The notes under the pieces were generated by a model, which saw only the letters and a program-made list of their open reading frames with translations, was not told where the DNA came from and searched no databases. From NCBI RefSeq assembly GCF_036067295.1, contig NZ_CP107954.1, forward strand, positions 1,674,001-1,738,000: 64,000 nucleotides of DNA. Direction: 5' to 3'. Positions 48,963-59,027 of the stretch are shown piece by piece; position 1 is the first letter of the stretch; each line of letters starts with the position of its first letter. The translations under genes and the position numbers were made by a program. Source of the DNA: Kribbella sp. NBC_00382 (lineage in GTDB: Bacteria > Actinomycetota > Actinomycetes > Propionibacteriales > Kribbellaceae).

Positions 48963-50156
48963 ATGAACGTTCAGTACCCGGTTGAGCTGAGTGGGGCGAA
49001 GAGCTCCACTCTGATGTGGGCGCAGGAGCATGAGGTCGGGGCGCAGGCGCTGCAGCAGCTACGGAACATCGCTGCGCTGCCGTGGGTGCACGGCGTCCGG
49101 GTGATGCCGGATGTGCACCTGGGCAAGGGTGCGACCGTCGGGTCGGTCATTGCGATGTACCAGGCGGTGTCGCCGGCCGCGGTCGGGGTCGACATCGGGT
49201 GTGGCATGGAAGGCGTGCTCACCTCGCTGACCGCTTCGGACCTGCCGGACGACCTGGCCGGCATCCGGTCGCGGATCGAGGCGGCGGTACCGGTCGGTTT
49301 CCGGGCGCACGAGTACCCGGTCAGCGTGCGGAAGCTCGGGCTCGATCGCGGGTGGGACCGGTTCTGGGGTTCGTTCTCGAGCCTGCACGACGGCGTACAG
49401 GATCGCGAGAAGAAGGCACATCAGCAGATGGGGTCGCTGGGTGGCGGCAACCACTTCATCGAGGTCTGCCTCGACGATGACGACCGGGTCTGGCTGATGC
49501 TGCATTCGGGTTCGCGCAACATCGGCAAGGAGCTGGCCGAGCGGCACATGCGGATCGCGAAGGCGATGCCGCACAACGCCGACCTGCCGGACCGCGACCT
49601 GGCGGTCTTCCTGGCCGGTACGCCGGAGATGGACGCCTACCGTCAGGACCTCACCTGGGCGCAGGAGTACGCCTCGCGCAACCGTGCGGTCATGCTCGCC
49701 CTGGTGATGCAGGCGGTTCGGGAGTCGTTCGAGCAGGAGATCACGTTCGAGAAGCCGATCTCGTGCCACCACAACTACGTGGCGGAGGAGACGATCGACG
49801 ACCTCGATCTGCTCGTCACGCGTAAGGGCGCGATCCGGGCCGGGTTGGGTGACCTCGGTCTGATCCCGGGCTCGATGGGGACGGGCTCGTACGTCGTTCG
49901 CGGGCTCGGTTCGGAGCAGTCGTTCTACTCGGCCTCGCACGGGGCAGGCCGGCGAATGAGCCGCAACGAGGCGAAGCGCCGCTACACGGTCGACGACCTG
50001 ATCGCCCAGACCGCCGGGGTGGAGTCCCGCAAGGACGCCGGCGTACTGGACGAGCTGCCGGCGGCGTACAAGGACATCGAGTCGGTGATCGCGGCCCAGT
50101 CCGATCTGGTGGAGGTCGTTGCCCACCTCAAGCAGGTCATCTGCGTCAAGGGCTGA
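48963..50156 (+). CDS. rtcB: RNA-splicing/repair ligase RtcB
   Basis: The 397-residue protein carries the RtcB metal and catalytic residues: Asp77 and Cys80 in VDIGCGM, His164 in GGGNHFIE, His181 in HSGSRNIG, the CHHNYV pair at 268-273 and the guanylylated His326 in SHGAGR. RtcB joins 2',3'-cyclic phosphate (or 3'-phosphate) and 5'-OH RNA ends with GTP and Mn2+. The ATG has AGGAG upstream. Its place among tRNA genes suggests tRNA repair. It is of full length. Confidence 0.95.
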   Translation: MNVQYPVELSGAKSSTLMWAQEHEVGAQALQQLRNIAALPWVHGVRVMPDVHLGKGATVGSVIAMYQAVSPAAVGVDIGCGMEGVLTSLTASDLPDDLAGIRSRIEAAVPVGFRAHEYPVSVRKLGLDRGWDRFWGSFSSLHDGVQDREKKAHQQMGSLGGGNHFIEVCLDDDDRVWLMLHSGSRNIGKELAERHMRIAKAMPHNADLPDRDLAVFLAGTPEMDAYRQDLTWAQEYASRNRAVMLALVMQAVRESFEQEITFEKPISCHHNYVAEETIDDLDLLVTRKGAIRAGLGDLGLIPGSMGTGSYVVRGLGSEQSFYSASHGAGRRMSRNEAKRRYTVDDLIAQTAGVESRKDAGVLDELPAAYKDIESVIAAQSDLVEVVAHLKQVICVKG

Positions 50157-50216
50157 TCCTGTCCGCCGTGTTCAGGGGACACGGCGGGCGGATCGGCATA
50201 CTCAGGAGGATTCAGC

Positions 50217-50597
50217 ATGTCGCTTGCCAGTGCCCTGGACGCGGTGGTCCGGGACCTTCGGAACACCGGTGGGATCAAGCTGCGGATCTCCGAGGAGCCG
50301 GCGACCAGCGATCCTGGGTACGAGTCGGTACTGCTGTTGTCCGGTCAGCACTGGTCGACCGGACTGCTGGCGCCGCTCGCGCTGACGGACGACGAGCGGT
50401 TGCTCCAGGTCGCCGACCAGGTCCAGGAGTTCGTCTTCGAGGAGCTCCTGCGACTCGAGCTCCCGGTCACCTGGCCGGAGTGCCCGGAGCACCCCGCATC
50501 ACATCCGCTCACGCCGGTACTGACCTCAGGCCGGCCGTCCTGGCAGTGCCCGAAGTCGGGCGACACCATCGCGCCGATCGGCGCCCTTCAGAAGTAA
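50217..50597 (+). CDS. Conserved-looking hypothetical protein downstream of rtcB
   Basis: The 126-residue protein has an AGGAGG seven bases before its ATG, an alpha-helical N-terminus (SLASALDAVVRDLRNTGGIK), a strand VLLLSGQHWSTGLLAPLAL and a C-terminal CPEHPASHPLTPVL...WQCPKSG that could hold zinc through two Cys and two His. It follows rtcB by 60 bp. No family recognised. Confidence 0.75.
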   Translation: MSLASALDAVVRDLRNTGGIKLRISEEPATSDPGYESVLLLSGQHWSTGLLAPLALTDDERLLQVADQVQEFVFEELLRLELPVTWPECPEHPASHPLTPVLTSGRPSWQCPKSGDTIAPIGALQK

Positions 50598-50606
50598 TCA
50601 AGTCTT

Positions 50607-50663
50607 GCCACCGGATTGGCCGGTGGCCTCGGAGAGCCTGGTCGCCGTGGGGGCACGGCGACC
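50607..50663. other. Two hairpins before tRNA-Ser
   Basis: GCCACCGG (50607-50614) pairs with CCGGTGGC (50620-50627), and GGTCGCCGTG (50640-50649) with CACGGCGACC (50654-50663). Neither has a T-run. The second ends seven bases before the tRNA and may guide processing of a joint mRNA-tRNA transcript. Confidence 0.65.
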
Positions 50664-50670
50664 GGGCCGA

Positions 50671-50759
50671 GGTGAGGTCCGCCTGATGGCAAGGGCAGCG
50701 GTTTGCTAAACCGTCGACGGGCTCCGGCCCGTCCGTGAGTTCGAATCTCACTCTCACCG
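50671..50759 (+). tRNA. tRNA-Ser (anticodon GCU)
   Basis: GGTGAGG/TCTCACC make the acceptor (one G-U pair) with G73. The loop TTGCTAA gives GCU, reading AGC. The long variable arm GACGGGC-TCCG-GCCCGTC is class II, as expected for serine. It lies 12 bases before tRNA-Tyr. Confidence 0.88.
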
Positions 50760-50771
50760 CAAGAACACCGA

Positions 50772-50853
50772 GCAGGAGCGCCACCGTGGGAGAGGTGGGG
50801 CGGGCTGTAGACCCGTTGTTCATTCTGAGCAGGTTCGAATCCTGTCTCCTGCA
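50772..50853 (+). tRNA. tRNA-Tyr-like (anticodon GUA), degenerate core
   Basis: GCAGGAG/CTCCTGC make a perfect acceptor with A73. GCGGG-CTGTAGA-CCCGT gives anticodon GUA, reading UAC. The variable region is about 12 nt. Position 8 is C and A14 is lacking, although U8-A14 is nearly universal, so the fold is atypical. Confidence 0.7.
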
Positions 50854-50898
50854 CTCCCAGCAAGGGAAACAACAACTAGTCAGAGAGGAGGACCGGCT

Positions 50899-51096
50899 AT
50901 GGCCGACCTCAGAAACAAGCGGAGGAAGATTCCCGGCGGTAGGACCGGTGCTCCGGTCCAGCAGGGTCACGCCCTGCGTCGGGTGAGCCTTGCCTGCGGG
51001 CACGTTCAGCGCGATCGGATCGCCCACGCGGGCGATCACGTGTGGTGTGAAGCAGACTGCGCCGACTGGGTCCGAGTCGTCTCGGTCGAGGAGTAG
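50899..51096 (+). CDS. Small hypothetical protein ending the tRNA/RtcB island
   Basis: The 65-residue basic protein (MADLRNKRRKIPGGRTGAPV, then LRRVSLACGHVQRDRIAHAG, HVWCEADCADWVRVVSVEE) has an excellent GAGGAGG seven bases before the ATG. Three cysteines and two or three His in the C-terminal half could form a zinc knuckle. It follows tRNA-Tyr by 45 bp and precedes a terminator hairpin. Confidence 0.7.
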   Translation: MADLRNKRRKIPGGRTGAPVQQGHALRRVSLACGHVQRDRIAHAGDHVWCEADCADWVRVVSVEE

Positions 51097-51104
51097 CAGA
51101 ATTC

Positions 51105-51135
51105 CTGTACGCCGGTCGCATCGACCGGCGTACAG
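51105..51135. terminator. 14-bp hairpin closing the tRNA/RtcB island
   Basis: CTGTACGCCGGTCG (51105-51118) and CGACCGGCGTACAG (51122-51135) are exact complements with a 3-nt loop, placed eight bases after the last small gene and five bases before the convergent oxidase stop. It probably ends both transcripts although the T-run is short (GTTT). Confidence 0.75.
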
Positions 51136-51140
51136 GCGTT

Positions 51141-52517
51141 TCAGAGGAAGAGCTTGTCGGGGTTGAGCAGGTTGTGCGGGTCGAAGACCGACTTGAGGTT
51201 GCGTTGGAGAGCTAGGCCGACTGGGCCTAGTTCTTGGGCCAGCCAGCGGGACTTGAGTTTGCCGATGCCGTGTTCGCCGGTGATGGTGCCGCCCAGCGAC
51301 AGACCTAGGTTCATCACGGCGCCGAAGGCTTCCAGAGCACGGGCTTCGGCGGCGGGGTCGTCGCGGTCGAAGACGACGGTCGGGTGCATGTTGCCGTCAC
51401 CTACATGCCCAGGGCAACAAATCAGCACCTCGTACTTCGTACCGATCTCCGCGATCCCCTGCAGCAGCGCCACCAGCTTGCTGCGTGGCACCGCGACGTC
51501 GTCGATCAACGTCGCACCAAGCGGCTCCAGCGCCGGATTCACCAATCTGCGGGCCTCCAGCAACATCCTGGACTCCTCCGCATCGGAGGCCTCGGCCACC
51601 TCGACGGCCCCGTACTCCGTGCAGATCCGCGCGATCGCGGCCACATCCTCCGCCGCCCGCGGACCACGATCCGACTGCGCGATCAGCAGCGAACCCACAT
51701 CGGCCGGCAGTCCCATGTCGCGGTAGTCCTGGATCGCCCGCGCCGTCGGCCCGTCGAGGAACTCGAGCAGCGAGGGCCGCAACCCCGAAGCCATCACGGC
51801 AGCAGCCGCGGCGATGCCCGCCTCGATCGACAGGAAGGTCGCGGCCGCGGTCAATGCCGCCTCCGGCTCCGGGCGGAGTGCCAGCGTCGCCTCGGTGACG
51901 ACGCCGAGCGTCCCCTCTGATCCGACGATCAACGAGGTCAGGTCGTAGCCCGCGACTCCCTTCGCCGTCCGCCGACCGGTTCGTACCACCTCACCGGACG
52001 CGAGCACGACCTCCAGGCCGCGCACGAAGTCGCCAGTCACGCCGTACTTCACGCAGCACAGGCCACCCGCGTTGGTCGCGATGTTGCCACCGATCGTGGA
52101 CATCTCCCACGACGACGGGTCCGGCGGGTAGAACAGCCCCTGTGCCAGCACGGCCCGCGAGAGCTCGGCGTTCACGACTCCGGGCTGGACGACGGCGACT
52201 TGGTCCTCGACCGAGATCTCCAGGATCCGGTTGAGCCGAGAGGTCGACAACAGCAGGCAACCGTCGAGTGCGTTCGCCGCACCGGACAGCCCGGTCCGCG
52301 CACCTTGCGGCACGACCGGTACGCCGTACTCCCCCGCCGCACGCAGTACCTCCTGCACCTCGGCGGTGGACGAAGGCCGCACGAGCACGGCGGGAACCCC
52401 GGCCTCGCAGAAGGTCGCGTGGTCATTGCGATGGCTGTCCAGTACGTCGGGGTCGGTGACGACCGCCTTCTCCCCCAACGCGGCGCGCAGCCGCGCGATC
52501 AGCAAGTCAGAGCTCAT
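51141..52517 (-). CDS. FAD-linked oxidase (GlcD/D-lactate dehydrogenase type)
   Basis: The 458-residue protein has the PCMH-type FAD domain (PVVPQGARTGLSGAANALDG, PPDPSSWEMSTIGGNIATNA) and the C-terminal FAD-oxidase domain (LICCPGHVGDGNMHPTVVF, TITGEHGIGKLKSRWL, LNPDKLFL). It oxidises D-2-hydroxyacids such as glycolate or lactate. Last gene of the sugar-acid operon; it overlaps the previous gene by four bases. Here it may oxidise a 2-hydroxyacid from LarA epimerisation. Confidence 0.92.
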   Translation of the reverse strand: MSSDLLIARLRAALGEKAVVTDPDVLDSHRNDHATFCEAGVPAVLVRPSSTAEVQEVLRAAGEYGVPVVPQGARTGLSGAANALDGCLLLSTSRLNRILEISVEDQVAVVQPGVVNAELSRAVLAQGLFYPPDPSSWEMSTIGGNIATNAGGLCCVKYGVTGDFVRGLEVVLASGEVVRTGRRTAKGVAGYDLTSLIVGSEGTLGVVTEATLALRPEPEAALTAAATFLSIEAGIAAAAAVMASGLRPSLLEFLDGPTARAIQDYRDMGLPADVGSLLIAQSDRGPRAAEDVAAIARICTEYGAVEVAEASDAEESRMLLEARRLVNPALEPLGATLIDDVAVPRSKLVALLQGIAEIGTKYEVLICCPGHVGDGNMHPTVVFDRDDPAAEARALEAFGAVMNLGLSLGGTITGEHGIGKLKSRWLAQELGPVGLALQRNLKSVFDPHNLLNPDKLFL

Positions 52518-53389
52518 TCCTCATCCTGTTCGGCCAGCAGTCGCAGAATCAGTTCGGCCCGGCGAACCCGTTCGCGCCCGAGCGCCTCGGCCGTCGCGGC
52601 CAGGTGAGCGCCGACCGGGTAGATGTTCGGCGCGTTCCGCAAACCCATCTTCAGGTAGACCGGTGCCGCGACGCGGACCACGTCCGGTACGTCGTAGAAC
52701 CGCACGTGCCCGCCTTGGTCGTCTGGGACCTCGATGTACATGTCGATCGGTACGGTCGTCACCGCGCGGATCTCGGCGAGGACGTTGATCGGGAGGTCCG
52801 TCGATACGTTGAGGCTGGTCGCGCCGAGCCGTTCGTAGAGCGCAGCGGTCGATGCGTTAGGCAACGGCATCAGTACGGACGTCTTCAGTACGAGGTCGGC
52901 CGGCAGCTCGCCCTCCTTCTTCAACAGTCCAAGGAGTTCCAGTACGCCGAGGTCGCCGACCAGCAAGCTGCGTACACCCAGCTCGACCGCCCGATATGCG
53001 TCACACAGCGATGCGGCGACCATCTCATTGCCGCGGGCAACTCCGCCGACGGCGGCTGAGACCTTTGCCTGGCCGCCGATGTCCCAAGCGCCACGCGGGC
53101 CGAGGAAGAGGCAGACCTCGACATCGTGATCGGCGCCGAGGGCAAGCATCTCGTCGATCTCGCCATCGGTCAGCATCATCACGCCACTGCCCTGCGAGAC
53201 GCGATGCACCGTGACACCGCGCGCCGCCGCCTCGTCGAGCACGGTTCGCATCACCGCGGGTCCTTCGCAGCTCGGGATCTCCACCCGGTACTGCGCTCCG
53301 TCGCCGAACCGCCCGGTGGAGGTGAAGTCCTGGGCCGGCGTGATCAACCCACGCTCGGCGAGCAACACCCGAGCCTCTCGCAGATTCAT
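52514..53389 (-). CDS. U32-peptidase-like TIM-barrel protein
   Basis: The 291-residue protein has YRVEIPSCEGPAVMRTVLDE, VCLFLGPRGAWDIGG and LKTSVLMPLPNASTAALYER strands and looks like a (beta/alpha)8 protein of the U32 collagenase-like family, but no protease motif is convincing. It is coupled to the oxidase (ATGA) and follows larA after a tract of repeated start signals. Its role in sugar-acid use is unknown. Confidence 0.55.
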   Translation of the reverse strand: MNLREARVLLAERGLITPAQDFTSTGRFGDGAQYRVEIPSCEGPAVMRTVLDEAAARGVTVHRVSQGSGVMMLTDGEIDEMLALGADHDVEVCLFLGPRGAWDIGGQAKVSAAVGGVARGNEMVAASLCDAYRAVELGVRSLLVGDLGVLELLGLLKKEGELPADLVLKTSVLMPLPNASTAALYERLGATSLNVSTDLPINVLAEIRAVTTVPIDMYIEVPDDQGGHVRFYDVPDVVRVAAPVYLKMGLRNAPNIYPVGAHLAATAEALGRERVRRAELILRLLAEQDEE

Positions 53390-53476
53390 GCCTCTCCCCA
53401 GCTCATGTCTCTCTCCCGGTTCCCGTCTCTCCGCCGGTTCACGTCTCTCCGCTGGTTCATGTTTCTCCCCAGCCGG
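53386..53476. repeat. Tandem 17-18-bp repeats of an RBS/start-codon unit
   Basis: Units at 53386-53402, 53403-53420, 53421-53438, 53439-53456 and 53457 onward share TCAYGTCTCTCC. Read on the minus strand each is GGAGAGAC followed by ATGA, GTGA or GGGA. The first holds the larA stop and the last the start of the U32-like gene, so the translation start region seems to have been duplicated several times. Confidence 0.8.
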
Positions 53477-54820
53477 TCAGCGACCCCGTCGCGTCGGTCA
53501 GGTCTCGCGCTGTGCCGGTGATCTCCAGATCAAACCGCTCCCCCACCTCAGCCAGCAATGCCGGCGTCACCATCAATTCGTTCGGTGACAATGTGTCCGC
53601 GATCCTCGCCAGCCGTAGCTCGGACCAGTCGCGCCGGCCGCTCATCGTCACCGCGCCTAGTACTGCGGCCGCATCGTCCTCCAGCACCATCGGCAACCTC
53701 GATCGACGTGCTCCGCCTGCGCCGGAGGTCAACGCGTTGACGTAGCTGGCTCGTAGGTCGATCTGTTCGAGCATCGATGCCGGGATGACGTCTGCCAGGC
53801 CGAGTCCGGAGGCGTTTCCGTGCGATGCCGCCGACAACCGGTGAACGCTGACGGCGGCGATCGACGGCGACTCGAACTCGGGGATGCCGTAGACCCAGCA
53901 TCGGCCGAGCACGTTGGTGTCCATCCCGGTGCCGGATTTGTCCTTGCCCATCTCGTCGACGACGAGGACATCCAGGTCATCGAACGGCAGTCTGGCCATC
54001 AGGCTGCCTGCTCGCTGCAGCAAGGCGTTCTCGGCTGCGCCCGCGATGCCGTCGGCAACTACCAGCTCGACGGCGGCGGTCTTCTCGTAGGCGTTCTCGA
54101 TGATCGCCAGGCCGCCCAGGATCTTGCCAGATGCAACTATCGTTCGGGCGGCTGCTTCGATGGAGGAGCCGAGGAGGGGGATGCCGCCGGCGTGGAGGGC
54201 GGCGGCGCCCTGGTGGTTTCCGAGTCCGATGGCGAGGATCTTGGCCAGGCCGCTCTCGACCGGGCCGTGGAAGTCGGTATGCGGTTTCACGCGGTTGATG
54301 AGGAGGACGCCGTCGGCCTTGGCGGCCAGGGCATCGTGGTGTACCGGCGTACCGTCCGGCAGGTTGCCCAGGACAACCGTCTCCATGGTCGCCTCGATCG
54401 GGCAGCCGACCGACTCCGGGGTGACGCCGAGGCCTTCGAGCATCTCACGCTGGCCGTCTGCGGTCGCACCACCGTGCGATCCCATCGCCGGTACTACGAA
54501 AGGCTCCGCGCCCTTCGCCCGCAACCAGTCGACGGCCGCCTTCACTACCGTCACCAGGTCGTGGATCCCCCGACTCCCCGCTGTCACCGCAATCCGATCA
54601 CCAGGTCGGATCGCGGTCGCCAACGGTTCGAGTGCTGCTTGTGCGGCGGCGTACGGGTCGTCTTCGGTGGGCACGTCGTGGAGGATCCGTCGAATGGGAG
54701 TGACCTGCGGAAGCACGCCAGTCGGCCTCAAGCCGCGGACAGCTTCGAACGGTCCCCACAATCCAGCCGCGGCAGATGGTGGTGAGGCGGGCGGCTCGGG
54801 TGGCGTGGGTGGGGTTGGCA

Positions 54821-54821
<1 letters not shown>
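53457..54821 (-). CDS. LarA-like lactate racemase domain protein
   Basis: The 454-residue protein has the LarA N-terminal domain with VPAMGSHGGATADGQREMLE, RVKPHTDFHGPVESGLAKIL (catalytic His) and VVDEMGKDKSGTGMDTNVLG. LarA enzymes racemise or epimerise 2-hydroxyacids with a nickel-pincer cofactor, but the required LarB/C/E genes are not in the window. The Pro-rich first 15 residues are atypical. It starts by TAATG overlap with the dehydratase stop. Confidence 0.85.
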
Positions 54822-56626
<1,805 letters not shown>

Positions 56627-56660
56627 GGGGAACCTCCGCGGTTGTCGGAGTGCGGGGTGG

Positions 56661-58112
56661 TTAGCGGGGTACTTCGGCGGTGCTGATGGTGCCGTTGATG
56701 CGGCGCGGGATGTCGGCGGGGTTGGCGTCTCGCAGCACCTCGGGGAGGACGGCGTCGGGGGTGTCTTGGTAGGCGACCGGGCGTTGGAAGCGGCGGGCAG
56801 CGGTGACGCCGACGCTGGTGTGGATGGAGCCGACGGTGGACGGGAAGGGTCCGCCGTGGTGCTGGGCCCAGGAAACGGCTACGCCAGTCGGCCAGCCGTT
56901 CCAGAGGACTCGGCCTGCCCGGGCAGTGAGGAGCGGGAGCAGGTTGCGGGCCAGCTCGGTGTCTGCGTCTTCAGCATGGAGGGTTGCGGTGAGGTTGCCC
57001 TCGAAGGCCTCGATGGCCGCGGTCAGTTCATCGACGGATGAGTACTCGACGACGATCGAGACCGGGCCGAAGCACTCCTCGAGGATCTCCTCGCGCTGTT
57101 CGAGCAGCTCGGCGACCGTCGTACCGAGCAGGGTCGCGGGACCGTCGATCAGTACCCGGAGGCCGTCGACCTTGCGTAGCCGGTCGAGGCCGGACGAGAA
57201 GCCGGACGCGATCCGGTCGTTCAGCATCGGCGCTTCGGCGACGCCACCGGTTGCCTCGATCAACTTGTCCTCGAGACCGTGGCCGGCGGGCAGGAAGAGC
57301 AGGCCAGGCTTGGTACAGAACTGCCCTACTCCAAGGGTGAACGACCCGACATAACCCGCCGCAATCTCGTTGCCACGGGCATCGATAGCGGCCTGGGTGA
57401 CGAAAACCGGATTGAGGCTGCCGAGCTCGCCGTAGAACGGGATCGGCTCCGGCCTCGTCACCGCGATCTCATGCAGCGCCTTGCCTGCGGGCACCGAACC
57501 GGTGAACCCAGCGGCCGTGATCCGCACGTCCTTCAACGCGGTCACGCCGACGTCGTACCCCTGGATCAAGCCGAGCGTCCCAGCCGGCGCACCAGCGGAT
57601 CGCAGCGCCTCGATCATCACCTCGGCCGTGCGTACCGACAGGTCCGGGTGACCAGGATGGGCCTTGACGACGACCGGGCAGCCGGCCGCCAGCGCCGATG
57701 CGGTGTCGCCGCCGCAGACACTGAACGCGAACGGGAAGTTGCTGGCAGCAAACACCAGTACCGGCCCGAGCGGGACCAGCACCCGACGCAGATCGGGACG
57801 TGGTACCGGCTTGGCCTGCGGGTCAGCGGTGTCGATGATGATCTCGAGCAACGACCCCTCGGCGAGCGCGTCCGCGAACATCCGCAACTGGCCGCTACTG
57901 CGGGCGACCTCTCCCCGCAGCCGGGGCTCGGGCAGCGACGACTCGCGCATCGCGATCGGCACCAGCTCGTCCGCGGCGGCGTCCAGGGCATCGGCGACCG
58001 CGCGGATCCACTCGGCCCGTACTGCGGGCTCCGAGGCAGCGAGCGGACCGGCCGCGGCCGCCGCGTCGCTCAGGGCCTGCTCGAGCTCGGCGGGGGTGGT
58101 GTCGGGCGTCAT
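56661..58112 (-). CDS. 2,5-Dioxovalerate-type aldehyde dehydrogenase (NADP+)
   Basis: The 483-residue ALDH has VFAASNFPFAFSVCGGDTAS, AAGFTGSVPAGKALHE, FYGELGSLNPVFVTQ and the catalytic Cys in VGQFCTKPGLLFLP. This arrangement matches alpha-ketoglutaric semialdehyde dehydrogenases, the last step of the Weimberg route. It overlaps the FAH-family gene by ATGA. Confidence 0.92.
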   Translation of the reverse strand: MTPDTTPAELEQALSDAAAAAGPLAASEPAVRAEWIRAVADALDAAADELVPIAMRESSLPEPRLRGEVARSSGQLRMFADALAEGSLLEIIIDTADPQAKPVPRPDLRRVLVPLGPVLVFAASNFPFAFSVCGGDTASALAAGCPVVVKAHPGHPDLSVRTAEVMIEALRSAGAPAGTLGLIQGYDVGVTALKDVRITAAGFTGSVPAGKALHEIAVTRPEPIPFYGELGSLNPVFVTQAAIDARGNEIAAGYVGSFTLGVGQFCTKPGLLFLPAGHGLEDKLIEATGGVAEAPMLNDRIASGFSSGLDRLRKVDGLRVLIDGPATLLGTTVAELLEQREEILEECFGPVSIVVEYSSVDELTAAIEAFEGNLTATLHAEDADTELARNLLPLLTARAGRVLWNGWPTGVAVSWAQHHGGPFPSTVGSIHTSVGVTAARRFQRPVAYQDTPDAVLPEVLRDANPADIPRRINGTISTAEVPR

Positions 58113-58999
58113 CGGGTCTCCTCCAGAGTGTGCGCTGCCAGGAAGGCGAATGGTTCCCGGCCGACTGCCACCGTATTCGTCAGCGTCCCGACCTCGCTGA
58201 TCGAGATCACTACCTGGTCACCGGGGCGCAGCGCGAAGTCCAGTTCGGGCACGATTCCGGTACCGGTCGCGAGGATCACGCCGTCGGGGAATTCATTGGC
58301 CGCGAACAGTACGTCGATCAGGTCCTGCAACTCACGGACGAGCTGTTTCGTCGACGTCGTACCGGTGAAGACGTCGGCGCCGTCACGGCGGATGACGAGG
58401 TCGATGGTCAGGTTCCTGGGGTCCGCGACCTCCCAGGCGGGGCGGATCCCGGTCGCCAGGGCGCAGCCGCCGGCGAAGACCTTGGCCTGCGGGATGTAGA
58501 GCGGATTCTCGCCCTCGATCGAGCGGGAGCTCACGTCGTTGCAGATCGTGAAGCCGACGATCTCGCCCCGGCTGTTGGCGACGATCGCGAGCTCGGGCTC
58601 CGGTACGTCGTGACCGGAGTCTTCCCGGATACCGATCTCCTCGCCGTCGGTGACGAGTCGCCATGCGGGCGACTTGGGGAAGAGCTCGGGGCGCGGCGCG
58701 GAGTACACGCGGTCGTAGACGGACTGCTCCGTGCTCTCCTCCATCCGGGCGCCGCGGGATCGCTCGTACGTGACACCTGCGCACCACACTTCGCCTCGGC
58801 CGTCGAGCGGTGGCAGGAGCTTTACGTCGGCCACCGGTACGCCGTCCCCTTGGTGGTCGGTCGCTGTGCGGAGCTCGTCCGCGCTCAGGCGCAGGAGCTC
58901 CGCCATCGTGGCGACCCCGTGAACCGGTGCCACTGTGTCACCGGTTCGGACTCCGACTTGGGGTCGTTGTCCAGGGAGCAGGTACCGGACCAAGTGCAT
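58109..58999 (-). CDS. FAH-family 2-keto-3-deoxy-sugar acid dehydratase/hydrolase
   Basis: The 296-residue protein has the FAH metal-site motifs EVWCAGVTYERSRGARMEES, EPELAIVANSRGEIVGFTIC and NDVSSRSIEGENPLYIPQAK. Enzymes of this type include L-2-keto-3-deoxyarabonate dehydratase. Next to the IlvD/Edd and dioxovalerate dehydrogenase genes that assignment is likely. The ATG at 58999 was chosen because homology starts there. Confidence 0.9.
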   Translation of the reverse strand: MHLVRYLLPGQRPQVGVRTGDTVAPVHGVATMAELLRLSADELRTATDHQGDGVPVADVKLLPPLDGRGEVWCAGVTYERSRGARMEESTEQSVYDRVYSAPRPELFPKSPAWRLVTDGEEIGIREDSGHDVPEPELAIVANSRGEIVGFTICNDVSSRSIEGENPLYIPQAKVFAGGCALATGIRPAWEVADPRNLTIDLVIRRDGADVFTGTTSTKQLVRELQDLIDVLFAANEFPDGVILATGTGIVPELDFALRPGDQVVISISEVGTLTNTVAVGREPFAFLAAHTLEETR

Positions 59000-59027
59000 G
59001 TGGTTCGACCTTTCTGGCTTGTTGGGG

